Source: SIAQ01 sp963767835 (GTDB lineage Bacteria > Planctomycetota > Planctomycetia > Gemmatales > Gemmataceae). Taken from it: DNA of 64,000 nucleotides. Shown piece by piece: positions 1-8,953 of this stretch. Every line of letters begins with the position of its first letter. The stretch's first letter is position 1. The notes below the pieces were generated by a model. That model saw only the letters and a list, made by a program, of their open reading frames with translations. It did not search any database and was not told the origin of the DNA. The position numbers and the translations under genes were made by a program. Location of the stretch: the NCBI GenBank assembly GCA_963767835.1, contig CAVYFY010000002.1:248001-312000 (forward strand), in the 5' to 3' direction.

Positions 1-83
1 CGCTAAACGCAAGCGAAACCACCGACGCACGCAGGGATCACCATGCCCCTGCCCGTCGTGTTTTTTTCGAAAGGAGCCAAGTC

Positions 84-438
84 ATGGTTCGCGCACGCAG
101 CGGCATGCCGCTCAAGAAAGGCCGCGCTCGCACTGCGCAAGCTCACCAAGGGCTTTCGCGCCAGCCGGCATAATCTTTATCGCCAATCGCTCGTCACCTT
201 GATCCGCGGCCGGGTCTACGCCTTCCGCGATCGGCGGGTCCGCAAGCGCATGTTTCGCCGGCTGTGGATCATCCGCATCAACGCCGCCTGCCGATCGCGC
301 GGCACGCGCTACAGCCAGCTTATGCACGGCTTGCAAAAGGCAGCGGTCGAGTTGAATCGCCAATCGCTATCGGAAATCGCCATCCACGACGCGACCACCT
401 TCGACAAGATCGTGGAGTTGGCGAAAAAGAACCTGTGA
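84..438 (+). CDS. rplT: 50S ribosomal protein L20, frame broken near the N-terminus
   Basis: L20 binds 23S rRNA early in large-subunit assembly. The body matches the family well: KLTKGFRASRHNLYR, then YAFRDRRVRKRMFRRLWI, then RINAACRSRGTRYSQLMHGL and an AIHDATTFDKIV tail. The start at 84 is chosen because AAAGGAG lies just upstream and the first residues (MVRARSGMPLKK) are those expected of L20. That frame fails after about 15 codons, and the conserved part continues in another frame from about position 130, so a small indel lies at 121-135 beside a TGCGCA. An upstream in-frame ATG at 43 gives an N-terminus unlike L20. pheS follows downstream, the usual translation-gene neighbourhood. Confidence 0.9.
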
Positions 439-471
439 CGAACTGGCCATTCTCCGGCAAGCGGTTATGTC

Positions 472-948
472 ATGCCCCGACGCTATGATGACGACGACTA
501 CGACGACGATGTAGACGACGACGATGATTACCGACACCGTCGATCGCGACGTCCGCGGAGAGGCTCGCGCGCTGCTTCGCGGCTGATGGGGCCGGCGATT
601 TCGCTCATGGTGGTTGCGGGCGTATCTTTCGTCGTCTTGATGGTCGCTTGCCCCATCAATCTCGTGAGCATCATCAACAAACCTGCAATCCCAGGAAAAG
701 GGGGCGAGCGCGTCGGCAATTTCATTGGGGCCGGCGTCTGCATGCCTCTCTTTATGATCGGCAACATCGTGACTGCCGTCGGCGGCTACATGATGTACAG
801 CAAGCGCAACTATGCCATGGCAATGACTGCGGCCATCCTGGCGATTATTCCTTGTTTCAGCCCTTGTTATCTGCTAGGCATTCCATTTGGGATTTGGGCG
901 GTGATCGTTTTGCTCGATCCAGAGGTCAAGGAAGCATTTGGCGTCTGA
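472..948 (+). CDS. Small membrane protein with Asp-rich N-terminus
   Basis: The 158-residue protein opens with an Asp/Tyr-rich tract (residues 5-20), then an Arg-rich stretch (21-35), then about four hydrophobic segments (near 40-60, 85-105, 113-130 and 133-150). It has no catalytic motif. The charge layout suggests a cytoplasmic N-terminal tail on a small integral membrane protein. The protein encoded at 8954-9382 on the other strand has the same plan, an acidic tract then an Arg-rich patch then membrane helices, so the two probably belong to one lineage-specific family. Function unknown. It sits between rplT and pheS on the same strand. Confidence 0.7.
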   Translation: MPRRYDDDDYDDDVDDDDDYRHRRSRRPRRGSRAASRLMGPAISLMVVAGVSFVVLMVACPINLVSIINKPAIPGKGGERVGNFIGAGVCMPLFMIGNIVTAVGGYMMYSKRNYAMAMTAAILAIIPCFSPCYLLGIPFGIWAVIVLLDPEVKEAFGV

Positions 949-977
949 AGGCGGTTGTTGGGAGATAACAGAATATC

Positions 978-2000
978 ATGTCCGATCTCGCCACACTCGA
1001 GCAACGCGCGCAAACCGGGTTGGCCGCCTGTGCCGATGAAGCGGCCTTGCGCCCTGGCACACGAAATATTTCGGCGACAAAGGCGAAGTGTCGATCGCGA
1101 TGAAGGCGGTTGGGGCGTTGCCTCACGATCAGCGCAAGGCCTACGGCCAAGAAGCCAACCGTATCAAGGCAGCACTCATTGCGGCCTATGAGCAATCTCT
1201 GGGCGCGGCGAAAGAGCGAGCGCTGAAACGCCAGCCTCACCGCTAATCCGCTTGACGTGACTTTACCGGGCCGGCCGGTGCAACGTGGCCGCTTGCACGT
1301 CGCCACGCAGATCATGCGGCAAATCTACGGCATCTTCGCCGACATGGGCTTCCAGATCTACCGCACGCGCGAAGTCGAAACCGATGAAATGAACTTCGAG
1401 CTCCTGAACATGCCGCCGCACCATCCGGCCCGTGACATGTGGGACACCTTCCACACCACCGTTCCCGGCGTGATCCTGCGCACGCACACCTCGCCCGGCC
1501 AAATCCACGTGATGCGCGAGTTTCATCCCAACCCGATCCGCGTGATCTTGCCCGGCATGTGCTACCGCTATGAAGCGATCACCACGCGCAGCGAAATTCA
1601 GTTCCAGCAAGTGGAGGGCCTGGTCATCGGCGCTCAGGTCACGATGGCCGATCTGAAGGGAACCATCACGGCGTTCGCACGCCGGCTGTTCGGGCAGGAA
1701 CGGCAAGTCCGGCTTCGCTCGAGCTATTTCCCGTTCACGGAGCCGTCGATCGAGGTGGACATCGATTGGCCGAAGGACGATCCAAATGCCGATCGCTTGA
1801 CGAAAGGTACGGGTTGGCTGGAAATCATGGGGGCCGGCATGGTGCATCCGGTGGTCCTGCGCAATGGCGGCTACGACCCCGCCAAGTTCAGCGGCTTCGC
1901 CTTCGGCATGGGCCCGCAGCGCATCACGATGCTCAAGCACGCCATCGACGATATTCGCCAATTTTGGGGCAACGATCTGCGGTTCTTGCGGCAATTTTGA
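978..2000 (+). CDS. pheS: Phenylalanyl-tRNA synthetase alpha subunit, two frame breaks
   Basis: Catalytic alpha subunit of the alpha2beta2 enzyme that charges tRNA-Phe. The start at 978 gives MSDLATLEQRAQTGLAAC, the N-terminal coiled-coil. After about position 1050 the sense continues one frame over (WHTKYFGDKGEVSIAMKAVG), then shifts again between about 1220 and 1243 into NPLDVTLPGRPVQRGRLHV. The class II core follows: HHPARDMWDTF (motif 1 area), LRTHTSPGQI, FHPNPIRVILPGMCYR (motif 2) and the C-terminal GFAFGMGPQRITMLKH (motif 3). All parts of a full PheS are present in order, so the breaks look like indels, not loss. pheT lies downstream, separated by a RAYT insertion. Confidence 0.9.
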
Positions 2001-2004
2001 TTGT

Positions 2005-2089
2005 ACCCGCGCAGGTTCGGAGTACCTCACCTGCGGGCTTGATGAATTTCCCCAAGCCCGCAGGTGAGGTACTCCGAACCTGCGCGGGT
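2005..2089. repeat. REP-type hairpin, left flank of RAYT
   Basis: Two 36-base arms (2005-2040 and 2054-2089) are perfect reverse complements around a 13-base loop. The outer end reads ACCCGCGCAGG. The same arm recurs at 2674-2757 on the other side of the RAYT gene. Such paired hairpins around a RAYT are the typical REP/BIME arrangement. In RNA the hairpin could also act as a terminator or as an mRNA-stabilising element after pheS, which stops only five bases upstream. Confidence 0.9.
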
Positions 2090-2104
2090 TGCGGGAGGCC
2101 CAAC

Positions 2105-2674
2105 ATGCCCATCGACGGTAAACGCTGGCGCCATGTCGTCATCGGCACCTACAACAGCTGGCTCCCCGGCGACCCACGCGAATTTCGCGCCGAGGAACAC
2201 AAGATCCACTCCTCCGGCGATTACAAAAAACCTCCGCCCGCCGGCGAACATGCGGGCCTATACAAATTCAGCAAGAAAATCAGTAACGAACCCGTCGTCA
2301 TCCCGACGGGCGCACGCGAAACTGTCGGGCGGAAAATCGTCACAAACCTTCGCACGGGAGGTCATCGCGTCTTGGCGGTGTCGGTGTCGGGTATGCACGC
2401 CCATATCCTAGTGGAATTGCCGGACAGCCTTACGGAAATTCGGCGCATCATCGGGCAATGCAAAACGGCGGCCTCGCATGCGATCCGGGAGCAACTTCCT
2501 GGGCGCGTGTGGGGACGGTATGGCGGCTTCAAGCCGATCAACGACAAACAACATCATTTGAACACGTACAACTACATTCTGAATCAAAAGGACGCTTGGA
2601 TTAGGTCTTACCAGGAGGACGAAGAGGACGAAGACCCAGAAGAGGATGCCGTAACGGACGCACCTGACGAATAA
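2105..2674 (+). CDS. REP-associated tyrosine transposase (RAYT, IS200/Y1-like)
   Basis: The 189-residue protein belongs to the Y1 HUH single-strand nuclease class that mobilises or spreads REP hairpins. The HUH motif is visible as SGMHAHILVEL and the likely catalytic tyrosine lies in NTYNYILNQKD near the C-terminus. The start at 2105 (MPIDGKRWRHVVIGTYNSW) gives the usual family N-terminus. The C-terminal tail is very acidic (EDEEDEDPEED). Its stop codon shares its last base with the right-hand REP hairpin, so gene and hairpins form one compact unit between pheS and pheT. Single-copy domesticated RAYTs are common; whether this one is active cannot be told from sequence. Confidence 0.88.
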   Translation: MPIDGKRWRHVVIGTYNSWLPGDPREFRAEEHKIHSSGDYKKPPPAGEHAGLYKFSKKISNEPVVIPTGARETVGRKIVTNLRTGGHRVLAVSVSGMHAHILVELPDSLTEIRRIIGQCKTAASHAIREQLPGRVWGRYGGFKPINDKQHHLNTYNYILNQKDAWIRSYQEDEEDEDPEEDAVTDAPDE

Positions 2675-2757
2675 CCCGCGCAGGTTCGGAGTACCTCACC
2701 TGCGGGCTTGCGGTTGTTGTCAAGCCCGCAGGTGAGGCACTCCGAACCTGCGCAGGT
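2674..2757. repeat. REP-type hairpin, right flank of RAYT
   Basis: The arms 2674-2709 and 2722-2757 surround a 12-base loop. The left arm is identical to the left arm at 2005-2040. The right arm carries two mismatches (GCACTCC for GTACTCC, and GCAGGT for GCGGGT), so this copy is slightly decayed. It ends 13 bases before the pheT start and could influence pheT translation or transcript stability. Confidence 0.88.
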
Positions 2758-2770
2758 CGAGACCACAACC

Positions 2771-5320
2771 ATGAAAATCCCCCTATCCTGGCTCCGCGAC
2801 TACATCGATATCACGCTGCCGCCGGCGCAGCTCATCGAACGCCTGACGCTTGCCGGCCTCGAGGTCGCCTCCACGCGCGTGCTCGGGCTGCCGATTCCCG
2901 ATGGCGTGCGCGTCAAGCCGGAAGAGCGCGGGCCGATCTGGGATCGCGACAAGATTTTTGTCGCCCAGGTCTTGAGCGTCGAGAAGCATGCCAATGCCGA
3001 CAAGCTCAAGTTGCCGACGGTCACCTGGGGCGAGGGCACGTCCAAGCAACTCGTCACCGGCGCTCCGAACATCCATGTCGGCGATTCCGGGCAGAAGGTC
3101 GTCCTGGCGCTCAGTGGCTCGGTGCTTTTCGACGGCCATTCCGAGGAGCGTAAACTCTCCGAGCTCAAACCGACCAAGATTCGCGGGCTGCCGTCCGATG
3201 CGATGGTTTGCTCACTCCTGGAACTCGGCATTTCCGACAACAAGGACGATCACACCGGCATCATCATCCTGGATGACGACGCCCCAGTCGGCATGCCGCT
3301 TGCCGATTACATGGGTGACATCGTTATCGAGATCGACGTTTTGCCGAATACTGCCCGCTGCCTGGCGCTGATCGGCGTGGCGCGCGAGGTCGCAGCGATC
3401 ACCGGCGCGAAGCTGAAATTGCCACCCGCCGGCATGGAGACGAGCGACGAACCAATCGCCGGTCAAGTCAATGTGCAAATCGAGAATCCGGAACTGTCCG
3501 CCCGTTATGCCGCGGCACTCATCAAGAAGACTAAGCTCGGCCCGTCACCGGGCTGGATGCAGCGCCGCCTGCTCTACGCAGGCATGCGGCCCATCAGCAA
3601 TATCGTTGATATCACGAATTTCGTCATGCTCGAATGGGGCCAGCCGCTGCATGCGTTCGATTATGACGCGCTGATGAAACGCGCCGACGGCCAAACGCCG
3701 ACGATCATCGTGCGGCCGGCGCGGGCCGGCGAAAGCCTGGTAACGCTCGACAAGCAGGAACGCAAGCTGGCGCCGGAGCATCTCGTGATCGCCGACACGA
3801 AGGGCCCCATCGCGCTGGCCGGCGTCATGGGGGGAATGGAGACCGAAGTCACCGCCGCGACGAGGAATATTTTGCTCGAATCGGCGAACTTCGATTTCGT
3901 CAGCATTCGCCGTACGTTCCGTCATTTCGATTTGCCGAGCGAGGCAAGCGCTCGCTTCAGCCGCGGCATCCATCCGGAAACGGTGAAGCCCGCCATCGAG
4001 CGCGCCGCCGACCTGATGCGGCAATTCGCTGGCGGCAGCGTTTGCGCCGGGCTGGTCGATTGCTATCCGGCGCCGAGGCCTGCTCAGGTGGTGTTGTTCA
4101 GCACCGCCCAGATGGATCGTTTGCTCGGTTTCAGGATCGAACCGAGCGACGCCAGGCGCATCCTGGAGTCGCTCGAATACAGCATCGAGCCAAGTGCCGC
4201 GATGGCGAGCGTGTGGAAGGTCACCGTGCCAACGCATCGGCTTGACGTGCAAGAGCATACCGCCGATCTCGTCGAGGACATCGTACGGATCTACGGCTAC
4301 GATCGCGTGCCGACGACGCTGCTGGCGGAGCCGTTGCCGAAGCAGCAGGCGAATGAGCCGATTGTCTTCGAGGACAAGCTGCGCGACATCCTCGTCGATT
4401 GCGGCATGCAGGAGGTGATTTGCTACACACTGACGATGCCGGAAAAGGAAGCGCCGCTGCTGGGCGCCGTCGAGAATTACGTGCGCTTGAAGAATCCGAT
4501 CAGCAATGAGCGCGTCGTGATGCGGCAAAGCGTGCTGGCGAGCGTCCTGGAAATCGCCGCGAGCAATCTGCGCCACACCGACGACGTGCGGCTTTTCGAG
4601 ATCGGCTTCGCGTACATTCCACGAGCCGGAAGCGCAAGCGACGGTCTGCCGGACGAGCCGCGCCGGCTGGCGATCGTGATGACGGGCAATCGCCATCAGG
4701 AATTCTGGGAGGGCGGCGCGAAAGACAAGCAGCCGCTCGAGTTCTTCGAGCTGAAAGGCGCGATCGAAGCGCTCGCGGAGGATTTGCACCTAAGCGATAT
4801 TTCGTATCAACCGGCGCATGCCGCCCATCTGCATCCCGGCAAATCGGCGACGCTTTCCATCGGCGAGCCGAGCGGCGTGAGCCGCCGGCTACTCGGCTCG
4901 TTCGGCCAGCTGCATCCAAAAGTCGCGCAAGCGTTCGGTCTCGGCGAGCGCACCGTCCTGGTCGGCGAATTCGATCTGGAGGCGTTGCAAGCTGCGGCGC
5001 CGAGCCGCTTCACCTATACGCCGGTGCCGCGCTTCCCGGCAGCGCTGCGCGATATCGCGCTTGTCGTGGAGGAAGCGATCCCAGCCGAGCGCATCGAAAG
5101 CGAAATCCGCAAAGGCGGCGGCGATTTGCTGCTCGGTGTTCGCCTTTTCGATCTCTATCGCGGCAATCAGATTCCCGCGGGGACCAAGAGTCTGGCGTAT
5201 GCGCTGTCCTATCAGGCCGAGGATCGCACGTTGGCGGACAAGGAAATCGACAAGGCGCACAAGAAGATCGAGGATCGCCTCAAGCAGGTGCTGAAGGCGA
5301 CGATTCGCGGCAAGGAATGA
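2771..5320 (+). CDS. pheT: Phenylalanyl-tRNA synthetase beta subunit
   Basis: An intact 849-residue beta subunit that recognises tRNA-Phe and edits Tyr-tRNA-Phe. In order: N-terminal MKIPLSWLRDYIDI, an EMAP-type tRNA-binding domain (about residues 55-180, VEKHANADKLKL and LVTGAPNI), the B3/B4 editing region (LIGVAREVAAI, then NIVDITNFVMLEWGQPLHAFD), the B5 domain, a catalytic-like core, and a C-terminal FDX-ACB anticodon-binding domain (RFPAALRDIALVV to LKQVLKATIRGKE). The start at 2771 is chosen over upstream in-frame codons because those fall inside the REP hairpin and MKIPLSWL is the family N-terminus. Length is somewhat above the common 790-800 residues. Confidence 0.97.
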   Translation: MKIPLSWLRDYIDITLPPAQLIERLTLAGLEVASTRVLGLPIPDGVRVKPEERGPIWDRDKIFVAQVLSVEKHANADKLKLPTVTWGEGTSKQLVTGAPNIHVGDSGQKVVLALSGSVLFDGHSEERKLSELKPTKIRGLPSDAMVCSLLELGISDNKDDHTGIIILDDDAPVGMPLADYMGDIVIEIDVLPNTARCLALIGVAREVAAITGAKLKLPPAGMETSDEPIAGQVNVQIENPELSARYAAALIKKTKLGPSPGWMQRRLLYAGMRPISNIVDITNFVMLEWGQPLHAFDYDALMKRADGQTPTIIVRPARAGESLVTLDKQERKLAPEHLVIADTKGPIALAGVMGGMETEVTAATRNILLESANFDFVSIRRTFRHFDLPSEASARFSRGIHPETVKPAIERAADLMRQFAGGSVCAGLVDCYPAPRPAQVVLFSTAQMDRLLGFRIEPSDARRILESLEYSIEPSAAMASVWKVTVPTHRLDVQEHTADLVEDIVRIYGYDRVPTTLLAEPLPKQQANEPIVFEDKLRDILVDCGMQEVICYTLTMPEKEAPLLGAVENYVRLKNPISNERVVMRQSVLASVLEIAASNLRHTDDVRLFEIGFAYIPRAGSASDGLPDEPRRLAIVMTGNRHQEFWEGGAKDKQPLEFFELKGAIEALAEDLHLSDISYQPAHAAHLHPGKSATLSIGEPSGVSRRLLGSFGQLHPKVAQAFGLGERTVLVGEFDLEALQAAAPSRFTYTPVPRFPAALRDIALVVEEAIPAERIESEIRKGGGDLLLGVRLFDLYRGNQIPAGTKSLAYALSYQAEDRTLADKEIDKAHKKIEDRLKQVLKATIRGKE

Positions 5321-5331
5321 CGCCGCAGAAA

Positions 5332-5838
5332 TCACGCTTGCGGCGGCGTATGTGCCTGCTGTTGTTGCCTGGCGGCGGCTTCGTTTTGATGGGCCGCCTC
5401 CGAGAGTGGGCCGACGATGCCAAGCAGATGGCTCATCTGGCCGATCTTGGCGCCGTAGCGGTCGAGGAACTCTTGGATCGCGAACTCGCTATCGAGTGCG
5501 TCTTCTCCACCTTGCGAGAGCTCTTCGACCATAGTGCCGAGCATCTGCACATAGCAACGTTCTATCAGCGGGTACGCCAGCTTGCACTGCTCGGCGAATT
5601 GCGGATATTCTTCCGCCCAGCGCGTCAGCATGTTGCGCCAGCGGGCCAGGTTGTCCTGAGCCGTGGCTCGAGCGTGGTTGAGTTGCTCGCGTTGCAAACA
5701 TACCATCTGGCTTAATTGATCGCGCTGCAACTCCAGCATTTGCCAGAGCAGATCGGGAACTGTTTCGGGCGTGACCCGCATGGGAGGCGCAGGAGGAGGA
5801 ACCTTCGCCGTGGACGCGATGTCAAATTGAAATTGCAT
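5332..5838 (-). CDS. Conserved hypothetical helical protein
   Basis: About 168 residues starting MQFQFDIAST. A Pro-rich segment (residues 11-25) is followed by a long Gln/Leu-rich helical stretch (LELQRDQLSQMVCLQREQLN) likely to form a coiled coil, then a compact helical domain and a Gln-rich tail. There is no signal peptide or membrane helix. An upstream in-frame start exists, but the extra residues are low-complexity and run towards the PilZ gene. I do not recognise a named family. It is convergent with pheT, 11 bases from its stop. Confidence 0.65.
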   Translation of the reverse strand: MQFQFDIASTAKVPPPAPPMRVTPETVPDLLWQMLELQRDQLSQMVCLQREQLNHARATAQDNLARWRNMLTRWAEEYPQFAEQCKLAYPLIERCYVQMLGTMVEELSQGGEDALDSEFAIQEFLDRYGAKIGQMSHLLGIVGPLSEAAHQNEAAARQQQQAHTPPQA

Positions 5839-5978
5839 ATTCGCCTCGGTGACAGCCAGGCGGTAAGCCTTCAGCGCCGCTGTGTCTGTTATATGAGGCT
5901 TTTGAAAAGACAAGAGAAAAAATGCGCAATCGTTGAAATCTCTGTGCAGGAACGAGAATATAATCGCTTCGATAAGGA

Positions 5979-6347
5979 TTACACCAGCAACTCCACGTCG
6001 CTTTCGCTGAGCGGCTTGATGAATTCGCAACCGAGACGCCAGCGGCCGTCCACCTGGTCGTTGACGTGCAGAACCCGAACCATCAGCGTGCGAACCGTGC
6101 CCGTGTCGGATTGCAGATCAATGGCCAGATACGTGCCCGGGCGAAACGGAAAGCATACGGTGATGCTGGCGCCCCCCGGCGTAATATCGTTGACTACAGC
6201 GCCCCAGGAAAGCGTGCGACCGGGCTCGACGGCATGCGAGGTTGCTTCGAGCGAGCAAATCCGGCGTTCGACGGCGCGGCGTTCCATTTCGAGGAAGAAC
6301 GGATTGCGCACGGGCTGAACCAACGCGGCAGATATTGCTGCGCTCAT
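5979..6347 (-). CDS. PilZ-domain protein
   Basis: A 122-residue protein with the two PilZ c-di-GMP signatures: an Arg-rich RRAVERRICSL (RxxxR type) and NDITPGGASI (D/NxSxxG type), followed by the expected beta barrel (VCFPFRPGTYLAIDLQ through GRWRLGCEFI). The start at 6347 follows a GAGGT ribosome site. PilZ proteins act as c-di-GMP receptors that modify motility, exopolysaccharide or surface programmes. No partner gene is adjacent, so the output is unknown. It is transcribed in the same direction as the helical protein downstream of it. Confidence 0.8.
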   Translation of the reverse strand: MSAAISAALVQPVRNPFFLEMERRAVERRICSLEATSHAVEPGRTLSWGAVVNDITPGGASITVCFPFRPGTYLAIDLQSDTGTVRTLMVRVLHVNDQVDGRWRLGCEFIKPLSESDVELLV

Positions 6348-6419
6348 GACGGGACCTCGGTTCTGTTCAGTTTTTTGTTTCCTTTCCGCACCCAAACCTA
6401 GCCCACGGCAATCAAGGTG

Positions 6420-7550
6420 TCAAATGGGCGCTGAGCGCGGCGGTTTCGCGATCCGCCGCAGAATGTCGATGCCGCGTTCGATCATCTGATCGCTGGCGGC
6501 GTAGCTTAGACGGAAGTGAGTGTCGTGCTTGCTGAACACGGCGCCGGGAATGATGAGCAGGTTGTTGCGGATGGCCTCGGCGACGAACTCCGTGCCGGTT
6601 CCCCACGGGGCCTTGATAAAAAGATAAAACGCGCCGCCGGGGACGACGATGTCATACTGATCCCTGAGGGCGGCCATGAGCCGATCGCGCTTGTGCTTGT
6701 AATCGGCGACAATTGGGGAAATGTCGCAATCGAGGGCGGCGACGCCGGCGTGCTGGACGATGCTCGGCGCGTTGACATAGGTGAATTGCTGTATCTTGAT
6801 CATCTCGTCGATCAGCCGGCGCGGACCGTGGCAGAAGCCCAGACGCAGACCGGTCATGCCGTATGCCTTGCTGAAGCCATCGAACACCAGTGTTTCGTCG
6901 TTGAACTCCAGCGGGCTGGCGAACGGCTCGTCGTAGCAAAACGCCCGGTAGACCTCGTCACTCAAAATCAGGATGCCGCGCGCGCGAGCCAACTCCGCTA
7001 TCTCGCGCAACGAAGCGCGGGCATGGACGACGCCGGTCGGATTGGCGGGGCTGTTGACGATGATGGCTTTCGTCCGGGGCGTGATGGCGGCTTTGACGCG
7101 GGCAATGTCGATGCGGAAATCTGGCGCGGCATCGACGATAACGCTCTTGCCCCCCGCCAGCGTGATGAAGTGCGGATACATCACGAAGTACGGATCGAAG
7201 ATGATGACTTCATCGCCGGGATTGAGGGTGCAGAATAGGGCAAGCACCAACCCGCCGCTGGTCCCGCTCGTCACGATCAACTCGCGGTCGGCCTTACTCG
7301 GGAACTGCTTGCGGACTTGATCGAGGAGCTTCGCGCGCAATTCCGGGATGCCCTGCGTGACGGTATAGCCGGTCTTGTCGCCGTGGAGCGCCGCCTTGGC
7401 CGCCTCCTTGATCGCCGCGGGGACGGGGAAATGCGGCTGGCCGATGCTGAGGTTGACGGGATCTTTCAAATGCGCCGCGAGATCGAAAACCTTGCGAATT
7501 CCCGAGACTTCGATCCCTTTCACGCGGTCTGCGATCCAACTATCGTGCAT
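6420..7550 (-). CDS. Class I/II PLP aminotransferase (aspartate aminotransferase-like)
   Basis: A 376-residue fold-type I PLP enzyme. Visible features are NLSIGQPHFPVP at the N-terminus, VTSGTSGGLVLAL for cofactor binding, NSPANPTGVVHAR, SDEVYRAFCYD and the Schiff-base lysine in DGFSKAYGMTGLRLG (about residue 227), with RLSYAAS near the end. The start at 7550 has GAGGATTCGG upstream. The family transfers amino groups between amino acids and 2-oxo acids; the exact substrate cannot be read from sequence. It is divergent from the FHA gene, with a 94-base intergenic region likely holding both promoters. Confidence 0.88.
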   Translation of the reverse strand: MHDSWIADRVKGIEVSGIRKVFDLAAHLKDPVNLSIGQPHFPVPAAIKEAAKAALHGDKTGYTVTQGIPELRAKLLDQVRKQFPSKADRELIVTSGTSGGLVLALFCTLNPGDEVIIFDPYFVMYPHFITLAGGKSVIVDAAPDFRIDIARVKAAITPRTKAIIVNSPANPTGVVHARASLREIAELARARGILILSDEVYRAFCYDEPFASPLEFNDETLVFDGFSKAYGMTGLRLGFCHGPRRLIDEMIKIQQFTYVNAPSIVQHAGVAALDCDISPIVADYKHKRDRLMAALRDQYDIVVPGGAFYLFIKAPWGTGTEFVAEAIRNNLLIIPGAVFSKHDTHFRLSYAASDQMIERGIDILRRIAKPPRSAPI

Positions 7551-7644
7551 GGCCGAATCCTCATCAAAATCCTCTTGCAAACCCTGAAGCTTATGTTATA
7601 TCGGCAGCGATTGCGAAGAGGCTTCCTTTTATGGGGATCGGCCC

Positions 7645-8094
7645 ATGTCCGAAAACCGCACGATCGTCGGCCATACTCGTCATGGCGTTCAGGGGCCGCA
7701 CCTTCATCTGCCCGCCGACTTTGTGCCGTTGCGGCTCCGCATCGAAGCGGAGGGGGAGCGCATCGAGGTGACGTGCCCGATTGCCGTGGTGGGCCGGCAT
7801 TCCGACGCCGACCTGCGCATCGCCCATCCGGAGATCAGCCGTCGTCATTGCCAATTCGCATTTGAAAGCGGAGCTTGGCGAGTCCGCGATCTGAACAGCC
7901 TCAACGGCGTGATGCTCAACAACAAGCCGATTGCCGAGGCGATGGTTTGCGCCGGCGACCGCTTGCGGCTCGGCTGCGTGAACATCGTCATCGAGTCGGC
8001 GACATTGCCCGGGCGCGCTCCAATCGAAGACAGAAACGAAAAACTGCGGCAAATCATCAACGTCGTTCCGGCCGATCAGCGCCTTGCCGGATAA
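7645..8094 (+). CDS. FHA-domain protein
   Basis: A 149-residue protein that is essentially one forkhead-associated domain: VVGRHSDADLRIAHPEISRRH, then WRVRDLNSLNGVMLNNK. The conserved Gly-Arg, Ser-Arg-Arg-His and Asn-Gly residues that read phosphothreonine peptides are all present. No transmembrane segment or kinase domain is fused to it. It precedes the ATP-grasp gene by nine bases on the same strand, so the two are probably co-transcribed. A role as adaptor for a Ser/Thr-kinase substrate is a family-based inference. Confidence 0.85.
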   Translation: MSENRTIVGHTRHGVQGPHLHLPADFVPLRLRIEAEGERIEVTCPIAVVGRHSDADLRIAHPEISRRHCQFAFESGAWRVRDLNSLNGVMLNNKPIAEAMVCAGDRLRLGCVNIVIESATLPGRAPIEDRNEKLRQIINVVPADQRLAG

Positions 8095-8103
8095 CCTTTC
8101 TTG

Positions 8104-8949
8104 ATGAAAATCGCCATCCTCTCCAACGGAACCGGCTGGCACGTGCGCGATCTACAGCGTGCGGCGGCGCTGCTGGGCCACGCCGCTGAACCAATCGATT
8201 TTCGCCGCGTCTCGGCGGCCGTCCCTGATGCGACATCGCTTTCCGCATTCGATGCGGTGATCGTGCGGACGATGCCGCCGGGATCGCTGGAGCAAGTCGT
8301 TTTTCGCATGGACGTGCTGCATCGGCTGGAGGCGGCGGGCACGCGCGTGCTGAATCCGCCGCGGGCGCTGGAAGTCTGCGTGGACAAATATCTGGCGAGC
8401 GCCCGGCTGGATGCCGCCGGTTTACCGACGCCGCCGACGGTGGTATGCCAGGATGCCGAGGCCGCGATCGAGGCGTTTCATCAGCTCGGCGGCGATGTCG
8501 TGGTCAAGCCGCTGTTTGGTTCCGAGGGGCGCGGCATGATCCGGGTCAACGACATCGAAATCGCTTGGCGCACCTTCCGCACGCTCGAACGCCTGCAAGC
8601 GATCCTGTACGTTCAGCAATTCATTCGCAATCCCGGCTGGGACCTGCGCATCTTCATTCTCGGCGACCGCGTATTGACGGCGATGCGTCGCCATGCGAAG
8701 AACGACTGGCGCACCAACGTCGCGCAAGGAGGCCGAGCCGAAGCGATCGCGCCCAATGCGGAAGAGGAACGTCTCGCCTTGGAGGCGGCGCGAGCCGTCG
8801 GCGCGCCAATCGCAGGGATCGATCTTCTGCCCCGACCCGATGGCGGATATTACGTGCTGGAAGTGAACGCCGTCCCCGGCTGGCGGGCGCTGGCGCCGGC
8901 GACCGGCATCGATGTGGCACGCGAGATCGTGCGATTCTTGGGCAATTGA
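8104..8949 (+). CDS. RimK-like ATP-grasp ligase
   Basis: A 281-residue ATP-grasp enzyme. The N-terminal domain (MKIAILSNGTGWHVRDLQ) is followed by ATP-grasp elements: CVDKYLASARLDAAGLPTP, GGDVVVKPLFGSEGRGM (nucleotide loop), VQQFIRNPGWDLRIFILGDR, and the metal/ATP-binding IDLLPRPDGGYYVLEVNAVPGW. RimK relatives add glutamate to proteins or cofactors; tetrahydromethanopterin glutamate ligases are close cousins and methanopterin-dependent C1 enzymes occur in planctomycetes, but no C1 gene is nearby. Substrate unknown. It is convergent with the membrane gene on the other strand, four bases away. Confidence 0.85.
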   Translation: MKIAILSNGTGWHVRDLQRAAALLGHAAEPIDFRRVSAAVPDATSLSAFDAVIVRTMPPGSLEQVVFRMDVLHRLEAAGTRVLNPPRALEVCVDKYLASARLDAAGLPTPPTVVCQDAEAAIEAFHQLGGDVVVKPLFGSEGRGMIRVNDIEIAWRTFRTLERLQAILYVQQFIRNPGWDLRIFILGDRVLTAMRRHAKNDWRTNVAQGGRAEAIAPNAEEERLALEAARAVGAPIAGIDLLPRPDGGYYVLEVNAVPGWRALAPATGIDVAREIVRFLGN

Positions 8950-8953
8950 GTTA

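Noticed and set aside
1263..2030. 255-codon minus-strand frame opposite pheS
   Set aside because: Shadow of pheS, with no ribosome site and a composition typical of antisense frames in GC-rich DNA.
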